Source: a virus. Taken from it: a stretch of DNA of 64,000 nt. Both the position numbers and the translations under genes were made by a program. Every line of letters begins with the position of its first letter. The first letter of the stretch is position 1. This document shows positions 35,492-48,100 of this stretch, piece by piece. The notes below the pieces were generated by a model. The model worked only from the letters and a program-made list of their open reading frames with translations. It made no database searches and was not told the origin of the DNA. The stretch lies in the IMG/VR virus record IMGVR_UViG_3300008954_000005, positions 91,723 to 155,722 of that record. One strand, written 5' to 3'.

Positions 35492-38400
35492 CTATTCCGT
35501 GCTACCCCAAGGCGAAGTACCCCACGAGGCTCCTCCGAATCCTTCAGTTGAATAGTAATATGCACGTTCTGCAATAACTGTATCGATGTGGACATTACGC
35601 TTTTCCTCGGAAACATCAGACCCCATGTACCAAGGCCTATAATTTCGCACGATGACATCATAATATCCTTCTTCACTCAGTGTTGGAATGTTGAACTCAA
35701 TGATGTGACCATCACTTCTTTGTCCGGGATCGCTCGCATCTGCTGGGTCTGGCTCTCTGCCAAGTACCCACGTCGATAGACCGTCCCGTAAAGGGCCTTT
35801 TGGGACGATATGTCTACCCTCGTGTACACCTGTCTCAAAGCTCCAGTCCGTAACTAAAAATTCATCTTTGGTTACTGAATTACGCATAAATACCCAACTA
35901 CCCCCGATACTGCCATCGTGTGTAGTTTCTGTCGGTAGTTCAACCCTGGTTGGGTCGTCATTGCAGAAATAGAAGCCACAGACACGAAGGTCGTAACCAG
36001 AGGACGCCGGTACAATCATCTTAATCGTTGGGGCAGGGATGTAAAACTCTGTGAACCCGTGCGTAAGGTGCTTTGTTTTACGGGCTTTTACCTTCATCCC
36101 GATATGAACATTCTGCAATGCGGTCGCTTCAGCGGGGGGCTCCCAGCCTGTATGCGCTACAGGATTAGCCGCAGATAGTTTCCCTTGGTCTGCGTACCCC
36201 CAAACTAACAGAGGAAGGACCTCTGAAGCGGGCACAATCCCGGAGCCAACACCATCTACCGTAGTCGGTACAGGAACATTATCCCACCAAGTAAAGTAGC
36301 CGGGGCTAAAGCTTGGTGAGAACTGCTCATTGGAAGAGATGGTTAGGTCGGGTACGTGACACTGCGCCTCAAGGTTGTAGTAGTGCGCTTGTGCCTCGGA
36401 AATTCTTGTCCGAGTATGGTGATCTAAATCTAGTACGCCGTCGTCGTCTTCGTCACCATATGACCAATGAGGATATTCTTTATCCGTAAAAGGAACGACC
36501 GGCACGAACGCAGGAGGGACAGAAGGATCATCTGAAATTCCCCCGCCAGGATTAAAACAAAAACTAGAAGCTTGATAGTCGGCAATGGTCATTCCTCCGA
36601 GAGGGATATATTTTGTGATAATAATGTCTGGGTCGGATACAGGGCCGTACTCAATAAGCTTGTCCTGCTGCCAGATGGTTTCTAGATGGTAGTAACTCTT
36701 TGTTGCATCCTCGTCGGGGCCAAACGTGTCAAACGCTGCAATCCCATCTACAGCCAGTTTTGCTACTGCCCCTGACGTGAGCCCCACAAAAGTGACGTCT
36801 GTCGGGTCAAGCGGATCAGGGGCGACAAGTAGCTCAGCATCAACCAAGCATTGGTAAAGATGGTTGTACCAATCAAGCCTGGACTCGTTCGCATAATTGT
36901 TGGGAAGTAACTCCTCAGACTCGTCTTCTTTAAGGCTCAACGCCTCTTGAGTGAATTCGTACGTAGCCTCAAACCCAAACAATAAATACGTGTGTACGTG
37001 CGCATTCTGTGGGGAGACCACGCCGAACGGAACCTTGGGATGCCCTCCAGAGCCTACATGGTCCACCACGGGCGGGGCAGCATTCCAAATATGTCCCTCC
37101 ACCTCCGCGCCTTGAAACCTAACGGAGAGCTTTTCCCCGAGAACAAATTCAGCATCTTCGTCGCTAGTGATGGTCTTTTCTACAGGAACCCATACCTTGG
37201 ACCGGACCACGTCGAGATCCGAATTCCAAGTGTTGACCATGTCAAGAGTCGTACGCGCCTTGTTCCATGAACCATCCCCAGAGTAATCATCCAAAACGCC
37301 TTCACAGTAACCAGCCTCATACTTCTCAAAGACATCATCCATGTCCCAGTAAGTGACTTCAGGCTTGGGTATATCCTCGATAGTCTTCGCAACACCTGTA
37401 GACACCCCATCCTCGTCCAACACGAAGCGATCATGAATTCCGTCCCCGTTTACGTCGCCCCAAAAGTAGACATCGCAAAGGGCTAAAGCACCTTCACCCT
37501 CCCGATACCACCTAGAAAGGGGGTTTAAAGAAGGAGATTCCCCATCAGCTAATTCGGTGTCTGGGTCCTGATAAAAGTTCCTACCGAGCGGAAGGCCGAA
37601 ACGGTACCCAACGATCTCTATTGTCTGTATATCCCCGTCTGTAATGGCATTATCAAAATCAAGGATAAATGCGCCGCCTTCCGGGGTGACGTACATAAAG
37701 TGCGGGGTGTCTTTTATCCGTAAAGCGAAAATCTGTTGGTGGTTAAAGGTTGTCGTAAACTCGGTGTTGTTACCCACCAAATTCGCAAACATCTCCGAAA
37801 GTACCCAGGAGACCGTCCCCTCAGACGCATCTGTAACTCTATACCCCAGCACGGGTGTTTCTGTTGTGTACTCGTACGGAAGATCATCTTTCATGACCAC
37901 GAAGCACACATCCCAGTGTGAGCTACGCCAAAAGTCTATTGTACGTTCAGAAACGCCAGCCTCCCCTAGCGTTAGGCCTGCCAACGTAGGGTCTTCTGTG
38001 AAAAACCCAGTCGAAGGAGTCCAGGAATTATTCAACTCCTCTTCGGGGGTGCTGTACGTTTCATAGGGCCAGTCCAGCATATCTCCGCGACCAATCCTGC
38101 CTAAAACCTTGTACTCAAACTCGTCAACAAGGGGTGAGTCATCAATAACAGCCACCTTCTCAAGAGTTTTATAGGTGGGCCACAAACTAGCCTGTCGTTC
38201 AGCGGTAACGATTGCCTGTGCAACTGTTTGCTCTGTGTAGGTAGGTAGGCCGGTATCTGCGTCAATAACGGGTGCACCGGTCTCGTCCAATGCTGGAAGG
38301 ATGGTTGTGTACGACAACCCTTCTCCGTCGTATCGAGCCATAAAAGGGGCAGTGTGCGGCGTATCTCGCAGGATAATTGTGGGCATGAGAATGGCTTCTT

Positions 38401-41400
38401 CAAGCACACTCACCTCGTCCACAAAGTTTAATGAGCCAACAAGAATGAAGTTGGTGTACGCAGGCTTGGCCTCATTAAGAAACTGCTGAACCAGCGGAAA
38501 CACAGACGTACTGTGGGTGATTTCCAGAGGGACGTTTACTAAAAAGGTATGATATTTCTCGATAATAGTCGGGGAAATATCCACCTCATGAATAACCCCA
38601 TCGTCGTCTACAAACTGTCGTACGTTCCCGCCGAACTGCTTGTTTATTATGTCCTCATCGGAGATGTAGTCATCAATCTTAACGACGTCTACAAGCTTTA
38701 CGTAAGCGTCTAAAATCGAATCCTCTCTATCTTCTAGCTGCTCGTCTGTAAGCCCCTCAAGATCATCGGTAAACGTAAAGCCCTTAATCGTTCTCCCCGT
38801 CCGTGGGTTTGTCGCTAGCGAGGTCCCAGCAGGGAGCACAAAGACCTGTTGCCGTTCATCCTCGTCTACAAGAATAATTCGCCCCTCAGTCTCAGAAGTC
38901 GCCTCTTGAGCGTACAAAACCCTGCCGGGTTGTTCTGTGTACGGGAGGTTGAATAGAGCTTGTACAGCTAGCTGTAGGTTATCGAAGTGCGGGCCGCTCA
39001 TGAAAGCAAACCACATCGATTTTATTACACTTAAATAATCAAGCGAGGGGTCGTACTCATCAACAAGCTCCTTAGGGAAACCAACGAACAACCCAAAGTT
39101 ATTTTCTACCGTCTGAGAGTTATCGTAGTAGGAAAGTTCCGCCCAAAATCTTTCCGGGCCTGGGTAGTAAGAGCACATTCTAGGCGCGTAAACGCGCAAA
39201 TCAGACACGTTACTCAAATCAGGCGAATTAATAATAAACTCACCGGTATCCTCGTCATACCCAAGAATTTGGTAAACCCCGGCAGGACCGTTCTCTATAA
39301 CTAGACAGGATAACCCCAGCCCCGCTGCTTCTTCAAAATCGAGCACCTTCTTGGTGTCGCAGTACGGGGAAATAAGCGCATGTTGAAGGAAGTTTGGGTC
39401 CAACTTAACCCTGGTCCCATCAGAGATTGAAGCCGTCCCCTCAATCAAATTGTCAAAATAGATCCGGGTGTCTTTGACGTCATAATCCAGAAACTCTCGA
39501 TACACGCCCGCGTTTTTCACCGTGTCTGTGCCGAGGAAGGGGATATTGACTAGGTCCTCAGACGCGTGCGTCCGATTGTGCATAGTTACCTTCCGAAAAA
39601 CCCAGTCCAATTCAGGCAGGTCGGCATGGACCCATACACGCTCATCCCCATTAAGCAACGCAGCCCCATTAAGCGCCACAAGAAGATCGTACCACTCAAC
39701 AAAGATGTCCTGGCCGTCTATCGCGAGGATCGTTAACGTTACATCGATGTCCCCACTGGTATACGGATCGACAACTCGGAGAGTCACGTAATCACCAACT
39801 ACGTAAGTTTCCTTTAACGAACTGGTGTCGGGGAGGGTGATGTAGGAACTCTGGATGACCTTTGTGTATTGGGCGACGCGCAGGTGCTCCCAACTCCTAG
39901 CAACACCATCAACGGCTTCATCTTCTTCCAAATCCAACCGTATGGTGTTCTTCACACCACCCACATCGTACGCGGTCACAGAAACCACAACATCGGACCC
40001 ATCCGTCTTATACAAACGAACCCGGTCTACCTCACTATTGATCTGAACAAAAGGATAAGTGGGGTCGTACAGTACTGAGCTTACAAGGGGCGTGGTCGGC
40101 GTTATGTCCTCCAGGTCTCGAACGAAGTACCCTCCGGTACGGTCATCAATCAGCTTGTACACAGGGAAACTAGCGAGAGAGGTGACAATCTCCCAAGTAG
40201 AATCATCATCCTCTGTGTAGGTAACGCTGGTAATATCGATTACCTCTGGTGGAGAGATGTCGCTGTACAGGAGCGCCTTGCCGGGAACAAGTGGCTGGTA
40301 AATCTCTGCGCTACTAACTGTAGCTAGGGTGTTGTGGGTTCCCTCAATCGGCTCAGTGACCGATAGGTCTAGTAGAATAGACTCGTCGAACTCGCTCAGC
40401 GTGGCTGGCTCATCCGCAGGCCAGTACTCAGAAATTTCGTGCTGTATCCACCTCCGCTGGTACTTTCTGACAGTGTCCTTTAGCGCCTTTGCGTAATCAT
40501 TCTGCCAAAGAGACATCATCTCTGATGAAAGAACCTGCGTAATAGACGACCAAAGCGCGGTTAAATGTTGTTTATCCTTAACCATGTTCCAGAAGTCGGG
40601 GAGGTACTTAAAAATGTACTCCGAATTCGGCCTGTGCCCTAAAAGCTGCTCTGTGAGCGTTACAGAAAAGGCCAGCTTGGTCTTATCGCTGTAGCGAACA
40701 TTGTTATAGACCGTGAGGCTAACAATATATGAGCCAACCACGTCCGGAATAACCAGTGGGGTCGACAACCGAGACCCCGCCCCACCGGAGAAAGAGAACG
40801 TCCCGGCTTGAAGCATCTCCAGCCCAGACGACTCTGGTGCGGTTAAGGATGCCCGAACCTCTCTTGGGTACTGCCTTACGACTATCTTTGCGCCATCTTC
40901 AGAAGACCTATCAACCTCTGAAAGCTCTCCCCCAGAGATAGTTATGTTGAACCCGGCTGCTTTAGAGTTATAGAACCCCTCAACGAGATCAGAACCAGAC
41001 ACATTGACTTCGCCGTCAGAGTCGGCCCCAAGAACTATGTAAAGGGTCTCCGCTTCATGGTCTAAATCCATGGTCAGCAGACTGTTGGGCTCCCCAACTG
41101 TAACAACGGCTTTGTAGGTATTGTACTTTGACGAAGGCTCATCAAAAGTAAGCGTTACCACATCAGTGGTGCTTTCATCCTCCTCTACTCGATACAAAAC
41201 CGTAGAGGCGTACGCCGCCCCCTGCATACGCGCCTTGCTCCCGGTAGGTTTTAGCTCAAACTCCCAATCATAGGTAAGTTGTCGCCCCTCCGAGTCAAAA
41301 CTTCCCAACCCGTCTAGTTGTAGAGCGGAACCGACCACAACCTGTAGATCTCCCGTTGCAACGGCTGTTGGCCTGTCAACCGGAAGAACCTTGGACCCAG

Positions 41401-42169
41401 ACATACGGAAGGAGCCCAAGGCAAAGGATACGTCTTGGCCCTCTGCTTCCACCAAATCAGGCTTGTCGAACAACTGCTGTGCTGCCGACCTACTCGATGC
41501 GTGAAAGATTACCGCATCAGAATATTGGCCCCCCGCAGCCCTGGCCTTCACAGACCACATCAATGAAGCTTCTGTCTGCTCTGGGGAAGCCGTTAGATAG
41601 GCGGAGTCCGAGGACGATGTGTACACATACATCCTGTCATCTTCACCATTCAGGACAGCCCGAAGAAAAACACCATCTCTTACCGTACCGTCATCACTGA
41701 ACAGTAGGTTTTTACTACCAGCTAATATGGAAGGTGCTGGGTCCGTAGGGTGTGTCGCGTACGCAATCCCATCGTATGAAAACAAGAACCCAGCAGAGGA
41801 CCCCTGAACGTTTATCGCCCCCACAAATAAGCGGTTCTCTGTGTCGGTAAAAGACTTAGGTAGCGCGTCATCTGTGAGATAGATGTCGAACTCAATAGTG
41901 AAGTTCTCGGGGATTCCGCCAACAATTTCCGCGCTAGTTACGACCGAGGAAACTTCCTTTACGGCATTAATCCTCTCCGAGGTTAACGCGTTTAGATAAA
42001 CAAAACCCTCTTCGATAAGCACGTTGGGGTACTGGATAAAGGACTCTGCCTCTAGATGATAATCCACATCTGAGAACAGGCGGGAGCCTTCGGTGTACCC
42101 CTCACCACCCGTTTCGGCTCGGAAGGAGTAATCGATCCTATCCCATTTTGTTGAGACCGGTAACGACAT
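35492..42169 (-). CDS. Giant baseplate/tail protein (2225 aa) with LamG- and PKD-like parts
   Basis: The N-terminal 250 residues have a LamG-like pattern (NFTIEFDIYLTD, RDGVFLRAVLNGEDDRMYVY). PKD/Ig-like domains follow (SALQLDGLGSFDSEGRQLTYDWEFEL). Near residue 515 is FKYLPDFWNMVKDKQHLTALWSSITQVLSSEM, a helical segment typical of tail proteins encoded next to baseplate-J genes. The rest is unassigned beta/alpha structure with two calcium-loop-like sequences, GDVNGDGIHDR (near 37450) and DEDDDGVLDLD (near 36440). It probably joins baseplate to fibres. The ribosome site ACGGAG lies in the end of the upstream gene. Confidence 0.65.
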   Translation of the reverse strand: MSLPVSTKWDRIDYSFRAETGGEGYTEGSRLFSDVDYHLEAESFIQYPNVLIEEGFVYLNALTSERINAVKEVSSVVTSAEIVGGIPENFTIEFDIYLTDDALPKSFTDTENRLFVGAINVQGSSAGFLFSYDGIAYATHPTDPAPSILAGSKNLLFSDDGTVRDGVFLRAVLNGEDDRMYVYTSSSDSAYLTASPEQTEASLMWSVKARAAGGQYSDAVIFHASSRSAAQQLFDKPDLVEAEGQDVSFALGSFRMSGSKVLPVDRPTAVATGDLQVVVGSALQLDGLGSFDSEGRQLTYDWEFELKPTGSKARMQGAAYASTVLYRVEEDESTTDVVTLTFDEPSSKYNTYKAVVTVGEPNSLLTMDLDHEAETLYIVLGADSDGEVNVSGSDLVEGFYNSKAAGFNITISGGELSEVDRSSEDGAKIVVRQYPREVRASLTAPESSGLEMLQAGTFSFSGGAGSRLSTPLVIPDVVGSYIVSLTVYNNVRYSDKTKLAFSVTLTEQLLGHRPNSEYIFKYLPDFWNMVKDKQHLTALWSSITQVLSSEMMSLWQNDYAKALKDTVRKYQRRWIQHEISEYWPADEPATLSEFDESILLDLSVTEPIEGTHNTLATVSSAEIYQPLVPGKALLYSDISPPEVIDITSVTYTEDDDSTWEIVTSLASFPVYKLIDDRTGGYFVRDLEDITPTTPLVSSVLYDPTYPFVQINSEVDRVRLYKTDGSDVVVSVTAYDVGGVKNTIRLDLEEDEAVDGVARSWEHLRVAQYTKVIQSSYITLPDTSSLKETYVVGDYVTLRVVDPYTSGDIDVTLTILAIDGQDIFVEWYDLLVALNGAALLNGDERVWVHADLPELDWVFRKVTMHNRTHASEDLVNIPFLGTDTVKNAGVYREFLDYDVKDTRIYFDNLIEGTASISDGTRVKLDPNFLQHALISPYCDTKKVLDFEEAAGLGLSCLVIENGPAGVYQILGYDEDTGEFIINSPDLSNVSDLRVYAPRMCSYYPGPERFWAELSYYDNSQTVENNFGLFVGFPKELVDEYDPSLDYLSVIKSMWFAFMSGPHFDNLQLAVQALFNLPYTEQPGRVLYAQEATSETEGRIILVDEDERQQVFVLPAGTSLATNPRTGRTIKGFTFTDDLEGLTDEQLEDREDSILDAYVKLVDVVKIDDYISDEDIINKQFGGNVRQFVDDDGVIHEVDISPTIIEKYHTFLVNVPLEITHSTSVFPLVQQFLNEAKPAYTNFILVGSLNFVDEVSVLEEAILMPTIILRDTPHTAPFMARYDGEGLSYTTILPALDETGAPVIDADTGLPTYTEQTVAQAIVTAERQASLWPTYKTLEKVAVIDDSPLVDEFEYKVLGRIGRGDMLDWPYETYSTPEEELNNSWTPSTGFFTEDPTLAGLTLGEAGVSERTIDFWRSSHWDVCFVVMKDDLPYEYTTETPVLGYRVTDASEGTVSWVLSEMFANLVGNNTEFTTTFNHQQIFALRIKDTPHFMYVTPEGGAFILDFDNAITDGDIQTIEIVGYRFGLPLGRNFYQDPDTELADGESPSLNPLSRWYREGEGALALCDVYFWGDVNGDGIHDRFVLDEDGVSTGVAKTIEDIPKPEVTYWDMDDVFEKYEAGYCEGVLDDYSGDGSWNKARTTLDMVNTWNSDLDVVRSKVWVPVEKTITSDEDAEFVLGEKLSVRFQGAEVEGHIWNAAPPVVDHVGSGGHPKVPFGVVSPQNAHVHTYLLFGFEATYEFTQEALSLKEDESEELLPNNYANESRLDWYNHLYQCLVDAELLVAPDPLDPTDVTFVGLTSGAVAKLAVDGIAAFDTFGPDEDATKSYYHLETIWQQDKLIEYGPVSDPDIIITKYIPLGGMTIADYQASSFCFNPGGGISDDPSVPPAFVPVVPFTDKEYPHWSYGDEDDDGVLDLDHHTRTRISEAQAHYYNLEAQCHVPDLTISSNEQFSPSFSPGYFTWWDNVPVPTTVDGVGSGIVPASEVLPLLVWGYADQGKLSAANPVAHTGWEPPAEATALQNVHIGMKVKARKTKHLTHGFTEFYIPAPTIKMIVPASSGYDLRVCGFYFCNDDPTRVELPTETTHDGSIGGSWVFMRNSVTKDEFLVTDWSFETGVHEGRHIVPKGPLRDGLSTWVLGREPDPADASDPGQRSDGHIIEFNIPTLSEEGYYDVIVRNYRPWYMGSDVSEEKRNVHIDTVIAERAYYYSTEGFGGASWGTSPWGSTE

Positions 42170-42171
42170 TA

Positions 42172-45100
42172 CTAAACTCCGTTAACCTTAACCAGCGTGA
42201 GGTCTTCCATTATGTGGTACTGGTTTCCCAGAAAGACGATGTCCTTACTACGAGCAACCCTAATCTTCCTATCCGCCCCGTACGTCAAGAAAGACGCCTC
42301 CTGCGGAAACCTCGTGTAAGTCACACCACGCCTTGTCAAAACCGACGATAGATCAAATAGCTCTAAAGGCTTGTTCGGATACAAAGATGACAAAAACTCA
42401 GAGATGTAATCCTTTAGCTCGGTGTTTGTTAACTTCCCACCAGAACAGACGATGGACATCATCGGATACGCCGGAAAAAAGTGACGAGCGAGTGGGTTGT
42501 TACAAACGACCCTCATCGTTTTGTTGAGAAGGTAGTTTTGTACATCATGTACGACCTGTGCTCGGTCGTAATTGATGACTACAGACGACCCAGCCACTTC
42601 GTATACAAACTCAAAAGAGTCATCGGATACATCAAGCACGACCGACGTCACGCGTAGACTGGAGTCCTCGCCCATCGAATACGAGTAGTTATCGTTGCTG
42701 ACTACGATGTCATACCCAAGAGAAGTGTACCCATCCACTGTTAACTGCGTATCGTCTGGAACGATACCGCCAGTGATGTTCGGGTCGTAAGAAGTGAGCC
42801 TAAAAACAGCCGAAAACAAACCAGAATCGTCTGATTCTAATTCGGATGGGAACACACCCTGGTACTTCTCTCGATAAACCTCGATAAACACCTCTTCAAA
42901 GTCCTTGACTCCTGGGCCACCACCTGAGCTTCCCCAGGCTCCACCAGTAACCTCGTTCTGCATGTATTCTTTGATTTTACCGTCCCCGGCATCACCGTAC
43001 GCAGACTCCTTCGTCATCCAGAGTTGGTACTTGGCTGGAACAAGATCGCCCGTGACAAAGTCTGTATAGGGCTCTTCGTACTCAAGCTTAGAAACGGTGA
43101 ACTCCCGAATGAGTCTTGGGTCCGGAGTATTGTCCCGCTGGGTGACGAACCGGATACCGTCCTGTTCTAGAATCCCAATCGTTCCCTGCGTAAGAAGTTT
43201 TAGGTCGTTAGCGGAAGATAGGCGGATTACGTATTGCTCGGGCGTCCCCTCTGGGTCGAACTCGTACACATCCGCCCTCAGCACATCACCTAGTTGTCGG
43301 TTCATATCCGCAACAACGTCATCCAACGTCATTGGGTTTGGTCCACTAAACGTACAAGTACGCATTGACCCGTTGACGTCTACGGCCATGGTCTTTCCAC
43401 CGACCATGAGGCTCTCGTCTTCCTCGTATTCAACGCCCGTTAGGTCCGTATCACCACGAAATACGTCAGACCAGATCACCTTAGAGGAAATCTGGATCTT
43501 ATCTCCGGGCTGAATTCCGTGTTTAAAGAAGTCCACAAGCTCGGATTGGATTACCCGTGTCGTATCATCTGGGTCGGCCAACAAACTGTTGCTGATCGTT
43601 AGGTCTGTGGTGTTGTACAACGACTTAAACACCCCAGCGCTTTCCGCAGGGGAGGGCCGCAAATACGACTTTTTCTGGGTAGCCGGGTTTGTGTACGTGA
43701 ATACAGTGTCTGGTCCCGCCAAAAAGTACGTCTTGTCCCTGAAGTAGACTTTCCCTGTGCCGATAGAGGGGTGGCCTAACGTAAACTCAAGCGCGTCTGT
43801 CGCCCTTGGAAGCTCTTTGTACCGGTCTAGAACCAGCTTATTGTTCTTACCAAGGGCGCGATAGTGGAGAACACGGTGGGTCGCATCCACACCCCAACCA
43901 TTCAAATCATCGGAGTACTCTGGATTGCTCGTGATATCGATGGTTATTAAGGTGAACCCACCAGACACGTCAACGCTCTCAATTAAGAAGGTCCCGTTTT
44001 CGGCGTAATCATCAAGAACAAATAAATCCCCTGCGCCAATTGTCCCACTCCAATCAGCCGCGTCTACTGACCTAACCGTCAAAGCACCAGATACATAAAC
44101 CTCACCTGCGTCTGTCGAGGTTGCGTCCGCTAGGGTAGTGCTCGCATCCAAGTAATCATCTACAGGCCAATGGCCGTCGATAACGCCCTCTACATACCAA
44201 TACCTGTCCTCTTCATCCATGCTGTCGAGACGAAGAACATCATAAAGAGATACGCCGTACTCGGCTAAGTTAATGGTGTTCTCAAGGGTAAAGCACGCCC
44301 GCTTAACCAACTCTGTTTCAGTTTCTGGGTCGGTATCAAGTTCCCCATCCAGATTAAGATCAACAGCCTCTAGAGATAGCTGCCCACCGTCTACACCAAA
44401 GGTAGCTTGGGTCATCGGGTCGTCATTGAGCCCAGTGAAATCACTGGAAACAACATCAACCGGGTGCCGATACGGCACGGATACACCGGAGTTATCTGAG
44501 TCGGAGAGCGACACGGACTTAACTCGAACAAGCGGGTACTGCACTGCGGTCGCTTGCTTTGTGTAAATCCGGTAAGACGCTCCTGTATCTGACTCTTGGA
44601 TTGCCTTCTCAAGAATCAAGGTGTTCAGGTTAATCGCCGTAATCTTGTACTCACCCCTATTCTTCTCGGAGTCGATGTACAAAAACATCTCTACCGAGCC
44701 AGGAACCGCAGCAAAATCGTACCCAGATGGGCTATACGCCGACTGAGAGTTCTCAGTAACGATGAGATCCGTACCCTTTTTCAGTACGATCAGTGGTGTT
44801 GCAAGGTTCGTAGAACACTCAGCGACAACGCGAAAGCGTAGGTGTTCAAAGCCAAGACCGAGGCTTTCGGGGAACGCACCATCGATCTTAACCCCACCAG
44901 CGACAGAGTGAACAATTCTGAAGTGTGTAGGCTGTAGTTCTGCCGAAGGTGGATCAAGGAGTTCAAGAACTAGGTTGTCCAATGGCCTTGGAGATGACCC
45001 AAATTGGTTCGCCAATGCGGCTTCTAGCTCTGCGCTATAGAAATGCGATAGCTGTACAGACGGGTTTACAACACCGTCGCTAGCAGCGACCAAAATCTGT

Positions 45101-48100
45101 CCCCCCTCTTCAAAGAGAGTTGACGGGTCCTCGGGCTGCATGAACACAGGGGCCGTAGTGGTATCTGTCGATGTGCTTGGCTTCAGGTATACATCGGTCA
45201 TTCCGCCGATATGGACTTCATTATTAGCTACTAATAGACCGCCACCAAAGAACCCCGGAAACGGAGTAGATCCAGGAATACCAGACACATTGATAAGCGC
45301 ATCATCTCCAGTTGTTGGGTGCGCGTTGTATAGCTGGACCACTTGGTTCTCTAGCAAATCATTTGCGTCATCACACCAATCTGGTGCAGCAGCAGGGGAA
45401 GAGAAGTGGGTGTCGTAGTCCTTACCCATAGGATGGGGAATGAGGAACCCCCCGTGGCCCTGTAGGTTTGCTAAAGAATTCGTAGCCAAGTCGACGTCTG
45501 GTGTGTCCTCATCGACATCGGACAACCGTGTTGACCCACCAACTAGCGGTAAACTTAGCGGCTGGACAAGTGACGTTTCGTCCGAGTCAGACGGCGTGAT
45601 ATCTACGGTCTTCTCATACAGATACCGCTTGGCCGTATAATTAGTCCTCCGTAACTCTTCATCACCGTCACCAACCGTACCCACCAAATTAGCAACCGAT
45701 GCACTAAGGCACGCCTCTGCGGGTGTTCCCCCGATGCTGGCGTGGTCTAGGTTGAACGGCTTGTTCAGACGAATCCATACTGCCTTAAAATCGTTGCCTG
45801 AGAACGGGGTAAGTGTCCCAATCGGCCTGTTCGCATATGCGTATACGTTTGCACCGCCGCTAAAATCGCTTATCTCTCCTTCCCAAACCCCGCTGGAAGG
45901 ACTGCCTCCTAAACTTAGCTCGCTCATATCACCAAAGTACTGGGCATTTACGGGAGCGTGGATTGGGGCATAAGTGGTCCCCAGGTCTACAGAGGGGTTC
46001 TTAGCCGCTGGTAGGAACTGAAACTCGTCCCACGAGGGCAGAACAACCCCGTCAGGGGACAGCATCTCTGTCATGCCTCGATAGACTGTCCAGAAGAGCC
46101 TATAGGGACTAAATACATAGGTGTACGCGGCATAGAACTTGATGGTACTCCCCGCATGCTCACCGCTGTAAAGGGGCTTTAGGTCACCAATTTCAAGGTC
46201 TTCGGACCCTCCGCCAGTAATGTCCCAACCATCAAGCACGATGCCTGGGTCGGAACCATCGTCCCCTGTAGAGAGGAACGTCAGGCGGCATTGGCCTGTG
46301 GCGTAGTTGATCTCGTTTGTCCCGGTCGTGTCTAGGAACTTACCGGTAAGGTCGTAGACACCTGCAAGAGCACCAGCATTCGTCCAATAAGAGGACTCAA
46401 CCAAATTACCGGAACCGTCGTCCTCGATAACCAATCGAACCCTATGTGGAACAGTCGCGGCGCTGGTCGGGTCAACGTAGTCAGAGTCTCTGTTGGGAAG
46501 GATCATCTCAACAAGGATTCGAACAGTTGGCGACTCCCCCACAAGGAGTGGATATGCAACAGGGGTATTTGCAAGACTGAAAGTGATTACGCTTGTTTCC
46601 GCGTCAATCTGTCCGTCTAGCGCTGTTGCGTCCGAGGCGACCATTGTCACCGCTAACTCATAAGGAGACTCCTCTCCATATACGTCCTCATCATCTAAGA
46701 AAGGGAGGTACGGAGCGGGGACAGAAACGTTGTCGACGTTGTCGGGGTCGGGGTCAACCTGATCGACTCCATCATTATCAAAGGTTGCGTCTGCGTCGTT
46801 TATGTCTAATTCCTCCTTACCAACAACCTGTTTACGTGGCCCAAAACCACCGGAGAACCCACCATTGATGTTCCCGTAGTCGGCGGTATCGGTGTAAGAG
46901 GTGTAACTCCCGTTCCAGAGGGACAGCGAGACGAAACCTTCTTCTTCATCCGAAGGCCCGGTGGATCCCATTGTTTGGGATACCCAAACGTGCCCACCAT
47001 TCCCCTTACCACCAAGATGCGCGGACTTAACAATGAAGCCACACGGGTCTGTCAGATAGGAAGAGTCCGAAGTGAGAGGGACTGGTCTATTTAGTTCTGC
47101 TTCAAAGTACGTATCATGAGGTGCAACGTTTATTTGCGCGATAATATGCTCACACATAGCCGTAGGCGAGGGGGAACCAGCATCAATTAAATCTTGTGCC
47201 GCCACCTTGGAATCGCTGCTGTCGTCTACGCAAGAATACTGGTCATTATGATCAGATGTACTAAAAAAGATGATATCTACAAAGGCATGATCCTTCATAG
47301 CACCGGTGGAGTCAGCGAAGGCTGCGTAAAAGATAGACCTAAGGTCCATTGGTACTGCATCGCTGGCGACGGTGGCGGTGGAGATCAAGTCGGCCAATAC
47401 GTTGGTGTCGTCCTCGTTGAACTCTAAAGTGACGATGTGCTGCCCGTCAGCACCAGCCAGATGACCCGATAATTGAACACGTGCTTGGTCCAAAAGGGAC
47501 ACTACGTCGTCTACCGTAATCGCGGTAACCCCGTCACCTGCTCGCGTGCCTAAGACTATAAACTCATCAGTGTCGTCTTGGTTTACGTAGCCATACTTAC
47601 GTTCCCGATGATCCTCAACAATGATGGCAATACCAATATCCTCCCCAGCACCGGGAATAGCGCCAAAAGGAAGTTGGACTTCAAGCTGTGCCGCGATGTG
47701 GTCCGCGTCTAGGGTGATTCCGAAGGTTTTGCCTTGAGCCCCCTCAGAAGAAATTTGGCTTGTAAGATCCAGCGCGATGTCCGCTTCAGCAGCGTCATGC
47801 ACACCATTGAGAACAGACCGCAATGAAACCTTCGCCCCAACGTCCCAGGGGCTGGCATCATAGCCCCAGTGAGAAAAGGGCTGCTCAATAGTAACTTCGG
47901 CCTCAGCCTGAGGAGAGAAGCTATTGATATGGTATTCCTGAAGGTTGGACCAATCCATCCCCTCGACACGGAGTCTCCAAGGGTCACCGTAACCAACAGC
48001 CTTTACTCGACCCCACGCCTGCCACTGGAGCAAGTCTCCCGCGTCTTCTAGTTCGCCTAAGTAGTCAAAAAAGCTGTTTGGGTCACCAGCTAACGCGTAT

